Assembly: GCF_014879975.1 (NCBI RefSeq)
Contig: NZ_CP062500.1
Location: 2,666,001-2,730,000 of the forward strand
DNA length: 64,000 nt
From: Vibrio bathopelagicus
GTDB lineage: Bacteria; Pseudomonadota; Gammaproteobacteria; Enterobacterales; Vibrionaceae
Direction: 5' to 3'
Shown here: piece by piece, positions 27,851-38,880 of the stretch
How positions within the stretch are numbered: position 1 is the first letter of the stretch
Layout: the number at the start of each line of letters is the position of its first letter
Program-made: the position numbers and the translations under genes
The notes under the pieces: generated by a model
Seen by the model: only the letters and a program-made list of their open reading frames with translations
What the model was told of the DNA's origin: nothing
Databases searched by the model: none

Positions 27851-28124
27851 TGAACGTTTATAGATAAAATTGAAATCTAATTACTAGGCCTAAACAGCGG
27901 TATTCGAAGGTGGTAACACCCTAAGAATAGCTTCTAACACTAAGCCTAGCTGTATAATAAAAACCAATTGTTCATATATTTTTCAACAAGTTAAATACGC
28001 TTCACACTTAGAAGCCGTTTGCCTAAAAAGATAAATCGTTACGTAAATGATGCTCGCAAACTAAGTCCACATTTAGGTAACGAATAGAATTTTAAAGATC
28101 TCACGATATAAGGATTAGCTGACT

Positions 28125-29261
28125 ATGTACGCGCTAAGTAACTGTAAAATTTACACTGGTAGTGATGTTCTCACTGATCATGCTGTTGTAATCGAAAACG
28201 AACTGATCAAAAAAGTCTGTCCAATCTCTGAATTACCAGAAGGCATCGAGATTCGCGACCTAAATGGTGCGAACCTAAGCCCAGGTTTCATTGACCTACA
28301 ACTGAACGGTTGTGGCGGTGTAATGCTGAACGATGAGATCACTGCAGAAACCATGCAGATCATGCACAAAGCAAACCTGCAATCCGGTTGTACTAGCTTC
28401 CTTCCAACGCTAATCACTTCATCAGATGAAGACATGCGTGCCGTTATCACGGCAGCTCGCGAGTACCACAACCAATACCAAAACCAATCTTTAGGCCTGC
28501 ACCTTGAAGGTCCGTACCTAAACGTTGCAAAAAAAGGCATCCACAGCGTCGATCACATCCGCAAATCTGATAGCGAAATGATCGAGCTTATCTGTGAGAA
28601 CAGTGACCTTGTTGCGAAAGTAACACTGGCTCCTGAGCTTAACGACCCAGAACACATCGAGCGTCTACGTAAAGCTGGCGTAGTTGTTTCTATTGGTCAC
28701 ACCAACGCAACGTACGCAGAAGCGCGTCAAGGTTTTGAGTCAGGTATTACATTTGCAACTCACCTGTTCAACGCGATGACACCGATGGTTGGTCGTGAAC
28801 CTGGCGTTGTTGGCGCAATTTACGATACTCCTGAAGTTTATGCGGGCATCATCGCTGACGGCTTCCACGTTGATTACGCAAACATTCGAATTGCGCACAA
28901 AATCAAGGGAGAAAAGCTTGTATTAGTGACGGATGCCACAGCTCCTGCAGGTGCTGACATGGAATACTTTATTTTTGTCGGTAAGAAAGTATATTACCGT
29001 GATGGTAAGTGTGTTGATGAAAACGGCACACTAGGCGGCTCGGCTCTGACTATGATTGAAGCAGTTCAGAATACAGTTGAGCACGCTGGTATCGCTTTAG
29101 ACGAAGCTCTTCGCATGGCTACACTATACCCAGCTACGGCTATCGGTGTAGAAAGCAAGCTAGGTCGAATCAAAAAAGGCATGGTTGCAAACCTTGCTGT
29201 ATTTGACCGAGATTTTAACGTTAAAGCGACTGTTGTTAACGGACAATACGAGCAAAATTAA
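28125..29261 (+). CDS. nagA: N-acetylglucosamine-6-phosphate deacetylase
   Basis: NagA converts N-acetylglucosamine 6-phosphate to glucosamine 6-phosphate and acetate. The 378 residues form an amidohydrolase barrel with the signatures [22 protein letters not shown] (metal Glu near residue 130), [19 protein letters not shown] and VTDATAPAG (catalytic Asp). It is followed after two bases by nagC. Unlike the E. coli operon, no nagB lies between nagE and nagA; in vibrios nagB is usually elsewhere. Confidence 0.96.
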   Translation: MYALSNCKIYTGSDVLTDHAVVIENELIKKVCPISELPEGIEIRDLNGANLSPGFIDLQLNGCGGVMLNDEITAETMQIMHKANLQSGCTSFLPTLITSSDEDMRAVITAAREYHNQYQNQSLGLHLEGPYLNVAKKGIHSVDHIRKSDSEMIELICENSDLVAKVTLAPELNDPEHIERLRKAGVVVSIGHTNATYAEARQGFESGITFATHLFNAMTPMVGREPGVVGAIYDTPEVYAGIIADGFHVDYANIRIAHKIKGEKLVLVTDATAPAGADMEYFIFVGKKVYYRDGKCVDENGTLGGSALTMIEAVQNTVEHAGIALDEALRMATLYPATAIGVESKLGRIKKGMVANLAVFDRDFNVKATVVNGQYEQN

Positions 29262-29263
29262 GT

Positions 29264-30478
29264 ATGAATGGCGGACAAATAGGTAACGTAGATTTAGTTA
29301 AACAACTAAACAGTGCGGCGGTATACAGACTAATAGACCAACAAGGGCCTATCAGTCGTATACAAGTGGCTGATGTAAGCCAACTCGCACCGGCAAGTGT
29401 TACAAAAATTACCCGCCAGCTTTTAGAGCGCGGCCTAATTAAAGAGGTTGCGCAGCAAGCGTCTACTGGCGGTAGACGCGCTATCTCCCTAACCACAGAA
29501 GTAGAACCTTTTCATTCTGTTGCTGTGCGATTAGGTCGAGACTACATTCAAATAAGCCTTCATGACCTTGGTGGTCGTGAATTGGCTTTCTTACAGCAAG
29601 ACCTTAATTATTCAGATCAGTCAGACCTTACCCAAGGCTTGGTGAATAACTTGAAGGCTTTCATTGCTGAACACCAACCAAAGATCGATCAGTTGATCGC
29701 GATTGGCGTGACTCTACCAGGCTTGGTAAACCCGACAACAGGTGTTGTTGAGTACATGCCAAACACAGATATCGACAACTTGGCTTTGAGCGACATTATT
29801 CGTGACACATTCCATGTCGCTTGTTTTGTTGGAAACGACGTTCGAGGAATGGCGTTAGCTGAGCATTACTTCGGCGCAAGTAAAGACAGCCAAGACTCTA
29901 TTCTTGTCAGTGTTCACCGTGGTACTGGCGCAGGCATCATCGTTAATGGTCAGGTTTTCTTAGGCCATAACCGTAACGTGGGTGAAATTGGTCACATCCA
30001 AATCGACCCGCTAGGAGAGCAGTGCCAATGTGGTAACTTCGGTTGCCTTGAAACTGTAGCGGCAAACCCTGCCATTGTAGAACGAGTTCAAAAACTCATT
30101 AAACAAGGTTACGAGTCTTCGCTAACAGAGCTTGAACACATCACTATCCAAGACGTTTGTGATCATGCTATCAATGGTGATGAACTTGCTAAGCAAAGCT
30201 TGGTTCGAGTGGGCAATCAGTTAGGTAAAGCTATCGCAATGACGATTAACCTGTTTAATCCTCAAAAAGTCATCATTGCCGGTGATATTACGAAGGCACA
30301 AGAGATTGTTTTCCCTGCAATTAAGCGCAATGTAGAGAATCAGTCGTTAACGACTTTCCATAGCGGCCTGCCTATTGTAGCATCACAGATCGATAAGCAT
30401 CCCACGATGGGAGCTTTTGCAATGATTAAGCGTGCCATGCTCAACGGTGTGCTACTTCAAAAGCTACTCGAAGACTAA
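29264..30478 (+). CDS. nagC: N-acetylglucosamine operon repressor NagC (ROK family)
   Basis: This is a transcriptional repressor released by N-acetylglucosamine 6-phosphate. The 404 residues have an N-terminal winged helix-turn-helix (ISRIQVADVSQLAPASVTKI) and a C-terminal ROK/sugar-kinase-like domain with GTGAGIIVNG and the zinc motif QCQCGNFGCLETVAANPAIV. It starts 2 bases after the nagA stop and ends at a terminator. Probable targets in this window are the nagE/nagA region and, by sequence similarity, the site upstream of ptsH. Confidence 0.94.
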   Translation: MNGGQIGNVDLVKQLNSAAVYRLIDQQGPISRIQVADVSQLAPASVTKITRQLLERGLIKEVAQQASTGGRRAISLTTEVEPFHSVAVRLGRDYIQISLHDLGGRELAFLQQDLNYSDQSDLTQGLVNNLKAFIAEHQPKIDQLIAIGVTLPGLVNPTTGVVEYMPNTDIDNLALSDIIRDTFHVACFVGNDVRGMALAEHYFGASKDSQDSILVSVHRGTGAGIIVNGQVFLGHNRNVGEIGHIQIDPLGEQCQCGNFGCLETVAANPAIVERVQKLIKQGYESSLTELEHITIQDVCDHAINGDELAKQSLVRVGNQLGKAIAMTINLFNPQKVIIAGDITKAQEIVFPAIKRNVENQSLTTFHSGLPIVASQIDKHPTMGAFAMIKRAMLNGVLLQKLLED

Positions 30479-30500
30479 AGAAAACCATTCTGATTTTCCG

Positions 30501-30535
30501 CGGGCCGTGTTTGTATAAACACGGCCCGTTTTTTT
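30501..30535 (+). terminator. Terminator of nagAC
   Basis: The perfect 12-bp stem CGGGCCGTGTTT / AAACACGGCCCG has a 4-base loop and is followed by T8. Confidence 0.93.
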
Positions 30536-30561
30536 AAGCTAGGGAACAACAACAACAAGTT

Positions 30562-32148
30562 ATGGAACTTATATTAATATCCACTGCGTTTATCGCAGGA
30601 TTTATTGCTTTAAAGTGTCACCTTCCCCCATTGGTCGGCTTTTTGGTCGCAGGCTTTGGGCTCTTTGCTCTGGGTTTTGAAACCAATGACACCATCATCA
30701 CTTTGGCTGATCTAGGTGTCACCCTACTCCTCTTTACTATTGGCTTAAAACTCGATATTAAAACCCTGCTCTCTAAAGAGATCTGGGCTGGCGCTACAAT
30801 CCACAACCTTTTATCCACTCTGTTTTTTGCAGTCGCCCTGTTTGGTTTTAAATTCCTAGGTATTTCATCACTGGCAGCCATGTCGATAGAACAGATCGTC
30901 CTACTCGGTTTTGCCCTCTCATTCTCTAGTACCGTATTCGCGGTTAAGTCTCTGCAAGAGAAAGGGGAAATGAATGCGACCTACGGAACGTTAGCGATTG
31001 GTATTCTAGTCATGCAGGATATTTTTGCGGTGGTCTTTTTAACGGCTTCAACAGGAAAAATGCCAGAATGGTATGCCATCGCACTGTTCGCCTTACCGTT
31101 CTTACGTCCATTATTCTACAAAGTACTCGATTGGGTTGGTCACGGTGAGATGTTGGTTTTGTTCGGCATCTTCTTCGCGTTAGTCGTTGGTGCAGGCTTG
31201 TTCCAATTCGTCGGTATAAAGCCCGACCTAGGCGCTCTTATCCTAGGTATGTTGCTTGCTGGTCACCCGAAAGCCTCTGAGCTGTCGAAGTCACTATTCA
31301 ACCTTAAAGAACTGTTCCTTGTTTGTTTCTTCTTGAACATTGGCCTTTCAGAGCAGCCAACCATTCAAGGCTTTATGCTAGCCGTCTTGTTCTTATTATT
31401 ACTGCCAGTGAAAGGCGTTCTTTACTTCTTAGTACTTAACCGCTTTAAGTTCCGTGTTCGAACATCTCTACTCACTTCACTATCACTGTTTAACTACAGT
31501 GAATTTGGCCTCATTGTTGGTGGCCTTGCCTTTAAGATGGGTTGGATGTCTGGTGATATCTTGGTTGCCGTGGCTATTGCGGTTTCACTGTCGTTCTTGA
31601 TCGCTGCACCTCTGAACCGAGCTGGTCATAAGCTTTATCAACAATCTGGTAAATGGTTAAAAGAACATGCTGCAGAAAAGCTTCACCAACGTGATAAACG
31701 AATTGACCCGGGTCGTGCTCAGGTTCTGATTCTTGGTATGGGACGCATTGGTACTGGTGCCTACGACGAGCTCCGTTCACGCTACGGCAAAGTGAGTTTA
31801 GGTGTCGAGGTTCGTGAAGAAGCTGCACATAACCATAGAAGCCATGGGAGAAATGTGATTTCCGGTGATGCGACTGACCCCGATTTCTGGGAACGCATCT
31901 TAGATACCGCAAACGTAAAGCTGGTGATATTGGCAATGCCTCACCACCAAGGTAACCAAACCGCTTTAGAGCAATTGAAGTCGCGTGACTTTAAAGGCCA
32001 AATTGCCGCGATTGCTGAATACCCAGATCAACTAAAAACATTAAAAGAAAACGGTGTCGATGCAGCGTTTAACATTTATAGCGAAGCAGGTAGCGGTTTT
32101 GCTCGCCACGTTTGTGAGCAGTTAAACCCAAACATCAGTAAAATCTAG
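30562..32148 (+). CDS. CPA2-type cation/proton antiporter with TrkA-N (RCK) domain
   Basis: This inner-membrane protein has 528 residues: about 11-12 hydrophobic segments (residues 1-360) forming a Na+/H+ exchanger domain with the Kef-like stretch LGFALSFSSTVFAVKSL. A soluble Rossmann domain follows (VLILGMGRIGTGAYDELRSRYG, then GDATDPDFWERIL) that binds a nucleotide. This is the KefB/KefC/YbaL class, which exchanges K+ or Na+ for protons. I cannot assign ion specificity, and no KefF/KefG-like ancillary gene is adjacent. It is a single gene between the terminators of nagC and its own at 32170. Confidence 0.88.
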   Translation: MELILISTAFIAGFIALKCHLPPLVGFLVAGFGLFALGFETNDTIITLADLGVTLLLFTIGLKLDIKTLLSKEIWAGATIHNLLSTLFFAVALFGFKFLGISSLAAMSIEQIVLLGFALSFSSTVFAVKSLQEKGEMNATYGTLAIGILVMQDIFAVVFLTASTGKMPEWYAIALFALPFLRPLFYKVLDWVGHGEMLVLFGIFFALVVGAGLFQFVGIKPDLGALILGMLLAGHPKASELSKSLFNLKELFLVCFFLNIGLSEQPTIQGFMLAVLFLLLLPVKGVLYFLVLNRFKFRVRTSLLTSLSLFNYSEFGLIVGGLAFKMGWMSGDILVAVAIAVSLSFLIAAPLNRAGHKLYQQSGKWLKEHAAEKLHQRDKRIDPGRAQVLILGMGRIGTGAYDELRSRYGKVSLGVEVREEAAHNHRSHGRNVISGDATDPDFWERILDTANVKLVILAMPHHQGNQTALEQLKSRDFKGQIAAIAEYPDQLKTLKENGVDAAFNIYSEAGSGFARHVCEQLNPNISKI

Positions 32149-32169
32149 CCCTAAACATTATCTAGTTAA

Positions 32170-32212
32170 CCTCTCAAAATTGCTGTTCTTTTGCACTTTT
32201 GAGAGGTTTTTG
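32170..32212 (+). terminator. Terminator of the CPA2 antiporter gene
   Basis: The 10-bp stem CCTCTCAAAA / TTTTGAGAGG has a 17-base loop and is followed by TTTTTG. Confidence 0.8.
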
Positions 32213-32382
32213 TTTAAAAAACCAACCGCAATTAGACACCACTCACCAAAACCACATTAAAATTAGATAATTTCTAACAGAAACCCCTTTATATTATTTT
32301 TTTGCTCACATTCGGTTGCTTTTTTTAGCCAGAATGGCAAATTGAATGCAGTTGATTTAGAAATTATTTAAAAGGAAGTTCT

Positions 32383-34047
32383 ATGTGTTCAGTATTTGGC
32401 ATTCTCGACATTAAAAGTGATGCCGCAGCACTTCGCCCTATTGCTTTAGAAATGTCTAAAAAGCTTCGTCACCGTGGCCCAGACTGGTCTGGTATCTATG
32501 CCGGTGAAAAAGCCATTCTTGCTCACGAGCGTCTAGCTATCGTCGGCTTAAACAGTGGTGCTCAACCACTATATAGCCAAGACAAGAAACACATTCTTGC
32601 AGTTAATGGTGAAATCTATAACCACAAAGAACTTCGTGCACGCTATGAAGATAAGTACCAGTTCCAGACTGACTCTGATTGTGAGGTCATTCTTGCACTT
32701 TACCAAGAAATGGGTGCCGACCTTTTAGAAGAACTTAACGGTATTTTTGCTTTCGTTTTATACGACGAAGAAAAAGATGAATATCTAGTTGGTCGCGACC
32801 ACATCGGTATCATCCCGCTTTACCAAGGATACGATGAGCACGGTAACTATTACGTTGCTTCAGAAATGAAAGCATTAGTTCCTGTATGTAAGACGATCAG
32901 TGAGTTCCCTCCTGGTAGCTTCTACTCTTCAAAAGATGCAGAGCCTCAACGCTACTACATCCGAGATTGGAATGAATACGCAGCCGTTCAAGGCAACAGC
33001 ACAAGCAAAGAAGAGCTGACTGAAGCACTAGAAGCTGCGGTTAAGCGTCAACTAATGACTGACGTGCCTTACGGTGTACTTCTATCTGGTGGTCTTGATT
33101 CATCAATCACATCTGCTGTCGCTAAACGTTTTGCGGCAATGCGTATTGAAGATGATGAGCAATCTGAAGCTTGGTGGCCACAACTGCACTCATTTGCTGT
33201 TGGTCTAGAAAATGCGCCTGATCTGATCGCTGCTCGTGAAGTTGCTGATAAGATTGGTACCGTACACCACGAAATGACTTACACCATTCAGGAAGGCTTA
33301 GATGCAATCCGTGATGTTATCTACCACATTGAAACTTATGATGTAACGACCATCCGTGCTTCAACGCCGATGTACTTGCTTGCTCGTAAGATCAAAGCAA
33401 TGGGTATAAAAATGGTACTTTCTGGTGAAGGTGCTGATGAAATCTTTGGTGGTTACCTGTACTTCCACAAAGCACCAAACGCGAAAGAGTTCCACGAAGA
33501 AACTGTGCGTAAACTTCTTGCTTTAAGCATGTTTGATTGTGCTCGTGCGAACAAATCCTTGGCGGCATGGGGTGTAGAAGGTCGAGTACCATTCTTGGAC
33601 AAAGAATTCATCGACGTCGCTATGCGTCTGAACCCTGAAGACAAGATGTGTGGCAACGGTAAGATGGAGAAACACATCCTACGTGAGTGTTTTGAAGACT
33701 ACCTACCAGACTCCATCGCATGGCGTCAAAAAGAGCAATTCTCTGACGGTGTAGGCTACGATTGGATTGATACGCTGAAAGCAACCGCTGAAGACAAAGT
33801 AACGGACAAACAGATGGAAACGGCTCAATTCCGCTTCCCTTACAACACACCAACAACAAAAGAAGGCTACGCTTACCGTGAAATCTTTGAGGAGTTATTC
33901 CCTCTAGAATCAGCGGCAGAGTGTGTTCCTGGTGGTCCTTCGGTTGCATGTTCATCAGCAAAAGCCATTGAATGGGATGAGTCATTCAAAAACTGTGTTG
34001 ACCCATCGGGTCGTGCGGTACAAGCTGTTCACAACGACTCTTACTAG
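32383..34047 (+). CDS. asnB: Asparagine synthetase B (glutamine-hydrolysing)
   Basis: This enzyme makes asparagine from aspartate, glutamine and ATP. The 554 residues start with the Ntn-hydrolase glutaminase domain (catalytic Cys2 in MCSVFGILDI; RHRGPDWSG) and continue into the synthetase domain with the ATP pyrophosphatase loop VLLSGGLDSSITSAV and SGEGADEIFGGY. A good ribosome site (AAGGAAG) lies before the ATG. It follows the nag locus, as in E. coli, and ends at a strong terminator. Confidence 0.97.
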   Translation: MCSVFGILDIKSDAAALRPIALEMSKKLRHRGPDWSGIYAGEKAILAHERLAIVGLNSGAQPLYSQDKKHILAVNGEIYNHKELRARYEDKYQFQTDSDCEVILALYQEMGADLLEELNGIFAFVLYDEEKDEYLVGRDHIGIIPLYQGYDEHGNYYVASEMKALVPVCKTISEFPPGSFYSSKDAEPQRYYIRDWNEYAAVQGNSTSKEELTEALEAAVKRQLMTDVPYGVLLSGGLDSSITSAVAKRFAAMRIEDDEQSEAWWPQLHSFAVGLENAPDLIAAREVADKIGTVHHEMTYTIQEGLDAIRDVIYHIETYDVTTIRASTPMYLLARKIKAMGIKMVLSGEGADEIFGGYLYFHKAPNAKEFHEETVRKLLALSMFDCARANKSLAAWGVEGRVPFLDKEFIDVAMRLNPEDKMCGNGKMEKHILRECFEDYLPDSIAWRQKEQFSDGVGYDWIDTLKATAEDKVTDKQMETAQFRFPYNTPTTKEGYAYREIFEELFPLESAAECVPGGPSVACSSAKAIEWDESFKNCVDPSGRAVQAVHNDSY

Positions 34048-34068
34048 GTCGTTAGGTACCAGTCAAAA

Positions 34069-34099
34069 ACAAAAAAGGCGCATGATGCGCCTTTTTTTA
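34069..34099. terminator. Bidirectional terminator between asnB and rfaH
   Basis: The stem AAAAAAGGCGCA / TGCGCCTTTTTT has a TGA loop. It lies between convergent genes with A- and T-runs on each side. Confidence 0.92.
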
Positions 34100-34121
34100 A
34101 GCCTGTTTTTTATTGCTGCAC

Positions 34122-34640
34122 TTATGCATGAGCTTGTAGCGCTTCGTTCTCTATGCTGATCGGCACAACTTGACTGATCATCTTAACGAGCATAATAGAG
34201 CGTGCTTCTCCATCCTTTTGATGAAAAATAGCCTCTACCCCAGCAAACTGACCACTATTGATTTTGACCACTTGCCCTGATTCAAACTCAACGCAGCACT
34301 CTTCAGATTCATCTTCGCAACACTTCTCAAACTCTTTCAGTTCATACACTAAGTCGCCTTGGACTTCATGTGGCCTTGCTCCAAACTTAATAAAGTCAAC
34401 GACACCACGTGTTGAACGAACAGTAGTAAAACTTGGACCTTGTTCGTAGTCAAAACGTACAAAGATGTAAGATGGGAATAGCGGTTCTTTGACCTGCTTC
34501 TCTTTCCCTCTAACGACCTTCTTGACATCTATTTGAGGATAAAAGCACTCTACCCCCTGATTCTCTAAGTGTTGTTGAGCACGCTTCTGATCACCGCGCT
34601 TACAATAAAGTAAATACCAACGTTTCATTTTACTAGCCAT
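34122..34640 (-). CDS. rfaH: Transcription antiterminator RfaH
   Basis: RfaH is a NusG paralogue recruited at ops sites to raise expression of long surface-polysaccharide operons. The 172 residues contain RWYLLYCKRGDQKRAQQHLENQG, the NGN domain LFPSYIFVRFD, TRGVVDFIKFG, and a KOW-like C-terminal domain (SGQVVKINSGQFAGVEAIF). The family N-terminus suggests the second Met (34628) may be the true start. I saw no ops motif in this window, so its targets lie elsewhere. A CC/CC pair (EFEKCCEDESEECC) in the linker is unusual. Confidence 0.9.
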   Translation of the reverse strand: MASKMKRWYLLYCKRGDQKRAQQHLENQGVECFYPQIDVKKVVRGKEKQVKEPLFPSYIFVRFDYEQGPSFTTVRSTRGVVDFIKFGARPHEVQGDLVYELKEFEKCCEDESEECCVEFESGQVVKINSGQFAGVEAIFHQKDGEARSIMLVKMISQVVPISIENEALQAHA

Positions 34641-35131
34641 TTTCTATTTTGGGACATATTACCACAAGCCTAAAACGGTTAATCACCGCTAATAAAATGA
34701 ATCCTGATAAGCAATAAATTATGCGTAACAGACCAACTTATCAACAAAAAGCCATAGGGACAAAAAGTGGTTAAGCATTGTACAGGGAACATTTGCAGAT
34801 AAAAAGACGCATTATTGTAAGGCTATGTATGCTACACACATAAAGAACAGCATGCTATTTATTTCCAAAAAACCATCCACCAAACCAATAAATTCAACCG
34901 TTAGCATTCGATAATTCTTTTAAAATGAACGTTATGCGCTCAACTCAAAACTGAAAAATTAGTTTGCAGCACGTATCATCTGGGCAACACCACCAATAAA
35001 AACCCTTATTTTCATAAACTTATGAAAAATCAGTTATCGTGACCATAAAAGACGCCTATTGCAGATGGTTATTCCACTCTGTATACATAAGTAACTATAA
35101 AATCTTTTAATACCAAAAATTAGTAAAACTT
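34641..35131. other. rfaH / peptide-transporter intergenic region
   Basis: This noncoding, AT-rich region of 491 bases holds the promoters of rfaH and of the POT transporter. The one clear element is a palindrome at 35009-35028 (TTTTCATAA, AC, TTATGAAAA), about 100 bases upstream of the transporter, which could be an operator. I see no convincing open frame, terminator or RNA gene. Confidence 0.6.
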
Positions 35132-36516
35132 ATGCCAAGCAATCACAACATATTTGGCCACCCTAGAGGCCTATTTCTACTCTTTAGCACCGAGCTATGG
35201 GAACGTTTCTCCTACTATGCAATGCGTGCAATTCTTGTTTTATTTCTTACCGATACCACTATTAATGGTGGCCTTGGTTGGTCAACAAAAGATGCCCTCG
35301 ATCTTTATGGTATCTACACTGGTTTAGTCTATATCACGCCCTTAATCGGCGGCTGGCTTGCCGATAACTACTTAGGACAACGTAAATCGATCCTAGTAGG
35401 TGGTGTATTAATGGCACTAGGCCAATTTACGCTCGCTCTTCCTAACGGTGCTATTGGCTTAGACCAAGTAAATGCTCTTTATCTAGGTTTAGCACTGCTT
35501 ATCAGTGGTAACGGTATGTTCAAACCAAACATCTCAACCATGGTTGGCGACCTATACCAAGAAGGCGATAACCGACGTGACGGCGCTTTCACCATTTTCT
35601 ACATGGGCATCAACTTAGGCGCGCTACTGGGTGGCTTAATTTCAGGTGCTGCAGTCGACTCATTCGGCTGGAAAGCTGGCTTCCTAGCCGCTGGTATCGG
35701 TATGGTTATTAGCTTAGTTATGCAGTTGACGATGGCTCAGTCATGGTTAGGCAACATTGGCTCAGTACCTGCAGCTGCACGAGCGAAAGCACTGAACAAA
35801 TCGAAAGAGAAAACACCACTGACCAAAGAAGAGTTCGACAGACTAAAAGTTATTCTGATTATGGGTCTGTTCGTAATTGTTTTCTGGGCTGGCTTTGAAC
35901 AAGCTGGCGGTCTGATGAACATCTACACTCAACAATATACTGACCGTATGATTGGTGGTTTTGAAGTTCCGGCTGCATGGTTCCAATCTCTGAACCCATT
36001 CTTCATCATCACCCTCGCACCTATCATTGCCGCATTTTGGGTTAAGCTTGGTAAGCGCGAACCAAACTCTCCTGTGAAATTTGCAATGGCTTTGTTCTTC
36101 CTAGCTCTAGGCTTTGTGTGCATGATGGGTGCAGTAATGGAGCAAGGTGGCGACCTAACAGTGAAAACATCAATGCTTTGGTTAGTCGTGCTTTCTTCTT
36201 CCATACCCTTGGCGAGCTTTGTCTATCTCCTATTGGCCTGTCGTTGGTCACTAAGTTAGCTCCGCTTCGTCTAGCATCGTTAATGATGGGTGCATGGTTT
36301 GGCTTCAATGCTGTTGCAAACTACGTAGCTGGACTCGTGGGTTCTCACGTTGGTGAGCTTGGCGCAATGTCTATCTTCGGTGGTATCGCAATTACAGCGA
36401 CAATAAGTGGCGTCTTACTGCTTCTTTGTGCTGGCAAACTTGTATCATGGATGCATGGTGTAGAAACCAACATGACGCTAGAAGCAGAACCAAAAGCAGA
36501 AACTTCGGTTGCTTAA
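35132..36516 (+). pseudogene. POT-family di/tripeptide:proton symporter, interrupted by a frameshift
   Basis: The N-terminal frame (35132-36190) reads HPRGLFLLFSTELWERFSYYAMRAILVLFLTD, the classic POT signature, followed by many membrane segments. After MLWLVV (codon 353) it continues as a run of unrelated residues and stops at 36259. The other frame continues without interruption from FFFHTLGELCLSPIGLSLVTKL to a natural stop at 36516. Inserting one G after 36190 would restore about 461 residues, a normal POT length. So a single-base deletion, a sequencing error or, less likely, programmed frameshifting is present. No slippery heptamer is evident. The transporter would import peptides with protons. 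Confidence 0.8.
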
Positions 36517-36552
36517 TCGCTAGATCTATTTCAAGAAGAAACATCAAGATCA

Positions 36553-36581
36553 AAAAGGGCTGCTCAATGAGCAGCCCTTTT
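36553..36581. terminator. Bidirectional terminator between the POT gene and hemH
   Basis: The perfect 13-bp stem AAAAGGGCTGCTC / GAGCAGCCCTTTT has an AAT loop, between convergent genes. Confidence 0.9.
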
Positions 36582-36606
36582 GTTATCTATTCAATCGACA
36601 TATCAG

Positions 36607-37569
36607 TTAGCGATGAAGCGCCACTAGTTCAGCCATCATGTCGATGTGTGAGTCTCTGTCGTTGAGACACATAATGTAGCTAAAGTCAGAACCACCAGCA
36701 TCAATGAACGTCTCTTTACACTGGTCTGAAATCTCTTCTAACGTTTCTAAACAATCCACCGAGAATGCAGGCGCCATAATATCGATCTTCTTGATACCTT
36801 TGCTTGGAAGCGTTTCAAGCGTTTCGTCAGTATAAGGCTTCAACCATTCCTCGCGGCCAAATCGAGATTGGTATGTCATGGTGATGTCTTCCGTGGATAC
36901 CCCTAACTCCGCAGCAAGCAATTTAGTCGTCGCTTCACAATGTTGAGGGTAGATATCGCCTTCATCGGCTAACCTTTTAGGGATGCCGTGGAATGAACAC
37001 ACCAAGTGATCGCCTCTGCCATTTTCTTCCCAATGGCTACGCACACTTTCAGCCAATGCTTTCGCATAGCTAGGGTGAGAGTAATAATCTCGAATAAAGC
37101 GATAGCTCGGGATAACAGGCATTTGTTTGAAGGCTTTAGTTAAACCATCAGAAACGGCCGCTGTCGTTGTGCCTGAGTATTGAGGGTATAAAGGCAACAC
37201 GATGATGTCTTCAACACCCTGATCCATTAATTGCTCAACGCCGGTTTTAAGGCTTGGATTACCATAGGTCATCCCCAAAGCTACAGGCATCTTTAATTTT
37301 GTTTGTAACTTTTCAGCTTGTCTCTGCGAATAAACAAGCAGTGGTGAGCCTTCATCCATCCAAACAGACTGATAAAGTTTAGCCACTTTAGGTGCTCGAA
37401 TTGGTAAAATCACCCCATGTAAAATAGGATACCAAAGCCAGCGAGTTAGGTTTACCACTCGTTTATCGTGTAAGAATTCACTTAAAAATCGGCGAACGCC
37501 AGCTGGAGTCGCGGTATCTGGTGTTCCTAGGTTAACCAGTAAAACGCCCTGCTTTTTATTATTTTCCAT
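36607..37569 (-). CDS. hemH: Ferrochelatase
   Basis: This last enzyme of heme synthesis inserts iron into protoporphyrin IX. The 320 residues begin with [28 protein letters not shown]. They include the active-site His in [12 protein letters not shown] near residue 193 and [16 protein letters not shown]. It is membrane-associated in most bacteria, but no helix is evident here. It follows adk in the same direction; the 278-base gap contains the adk terminator, so it has its own promoter. Confidence 0.95.
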   Translation of the reverse strand: MENNKKQGVLLVNLGTPDTATPAGVRRFLSEFLHDKRVVNLTRWLWYPILHGVILPIRAPKVAKLYQSVWMDEGSPLLVYSQRQAEKLQTKLKMPVALGMTYGNPSLKTGVEQLMDQGVEDIIVLPLYPQYSGTTTAAVSDGLTKAFKQMPVIPSYRFIRDYYSHPSYAKALAESVRSHWEENGRGDHLVCSFHGIPKRLADEGDIYPQHCEATTKLLAAELGVSTEDITMTYQSRFGREEWLKPYTDETLETLPSKGIKKIDIMAPAFSVDCLETLEEISDQCKETFIDAGGSDFSYIMCLNDRDSHIDMMAELVALHR

Positions 37570-37790
37570 AGCTACCTGAGACTAATGTGTGATTTTCTGG
37601 AACGTAATATACTAATCTGCATAAGTTTAAGATCATTGTTACGCAACTAAATTTAAGAATAGTTGTTCTTAACCTTGGTTATAAGCAACATCATCTGGTC
37701 GTTAGCCGCGCGAGTCTAAGCCATAGCGCGGAAACAAGTGCACAATCGAGTTTATCTAGATTGGTATATGACTAAAAATTGAAACAAAAA

Positions 37791-37811
37791 AAGCGACCCT
37801 AAAGGTCGCTT
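37791..37811 (-). terminator. Terminator of adk
   Basis: The stem AAGCGACC / GGTCGCTT has a 5-base loop and is followed on the minus strand by TTTTTGTTTC, about 37 bases after the adk stop. Confidence 0.88.
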
Positions 37812-37847
37812 CCAATATATCAAATTCTAAAACTGGCTGTTAGCCAA

Positions 37848-38880
<1,033 letters not shown>

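Larger units (their letters stand above)
27650..28124. promoter_or_regulatory. nagE/nagA divergent control region
   Basis: This AT-rich noncoding region of 475 bases contains two NagC-like operators and a central CRP site, listed separately. The part from 27851 to 28124, next to nagA, shows no further clear operator. nagA is preceded by an AAGGA-type ribosome site (about 28110). Confidence 0.8.

Noticed and set aside
32149..35131. An ops/JUMPstart element near rfaH
   Set aside because: I looked for the GGCGGTAGC core in the intergenic parts and did not see it; RfaH targets are expected elsewhere.
36190..36215. Programmed -1 frameshifting in the POT gene
   Set aside because: The reading-frame change would fit a -1 shift, but no X-XXY-YYZ slippery heptamer or downstream structure is apparent, and POT genes are not known to use it.
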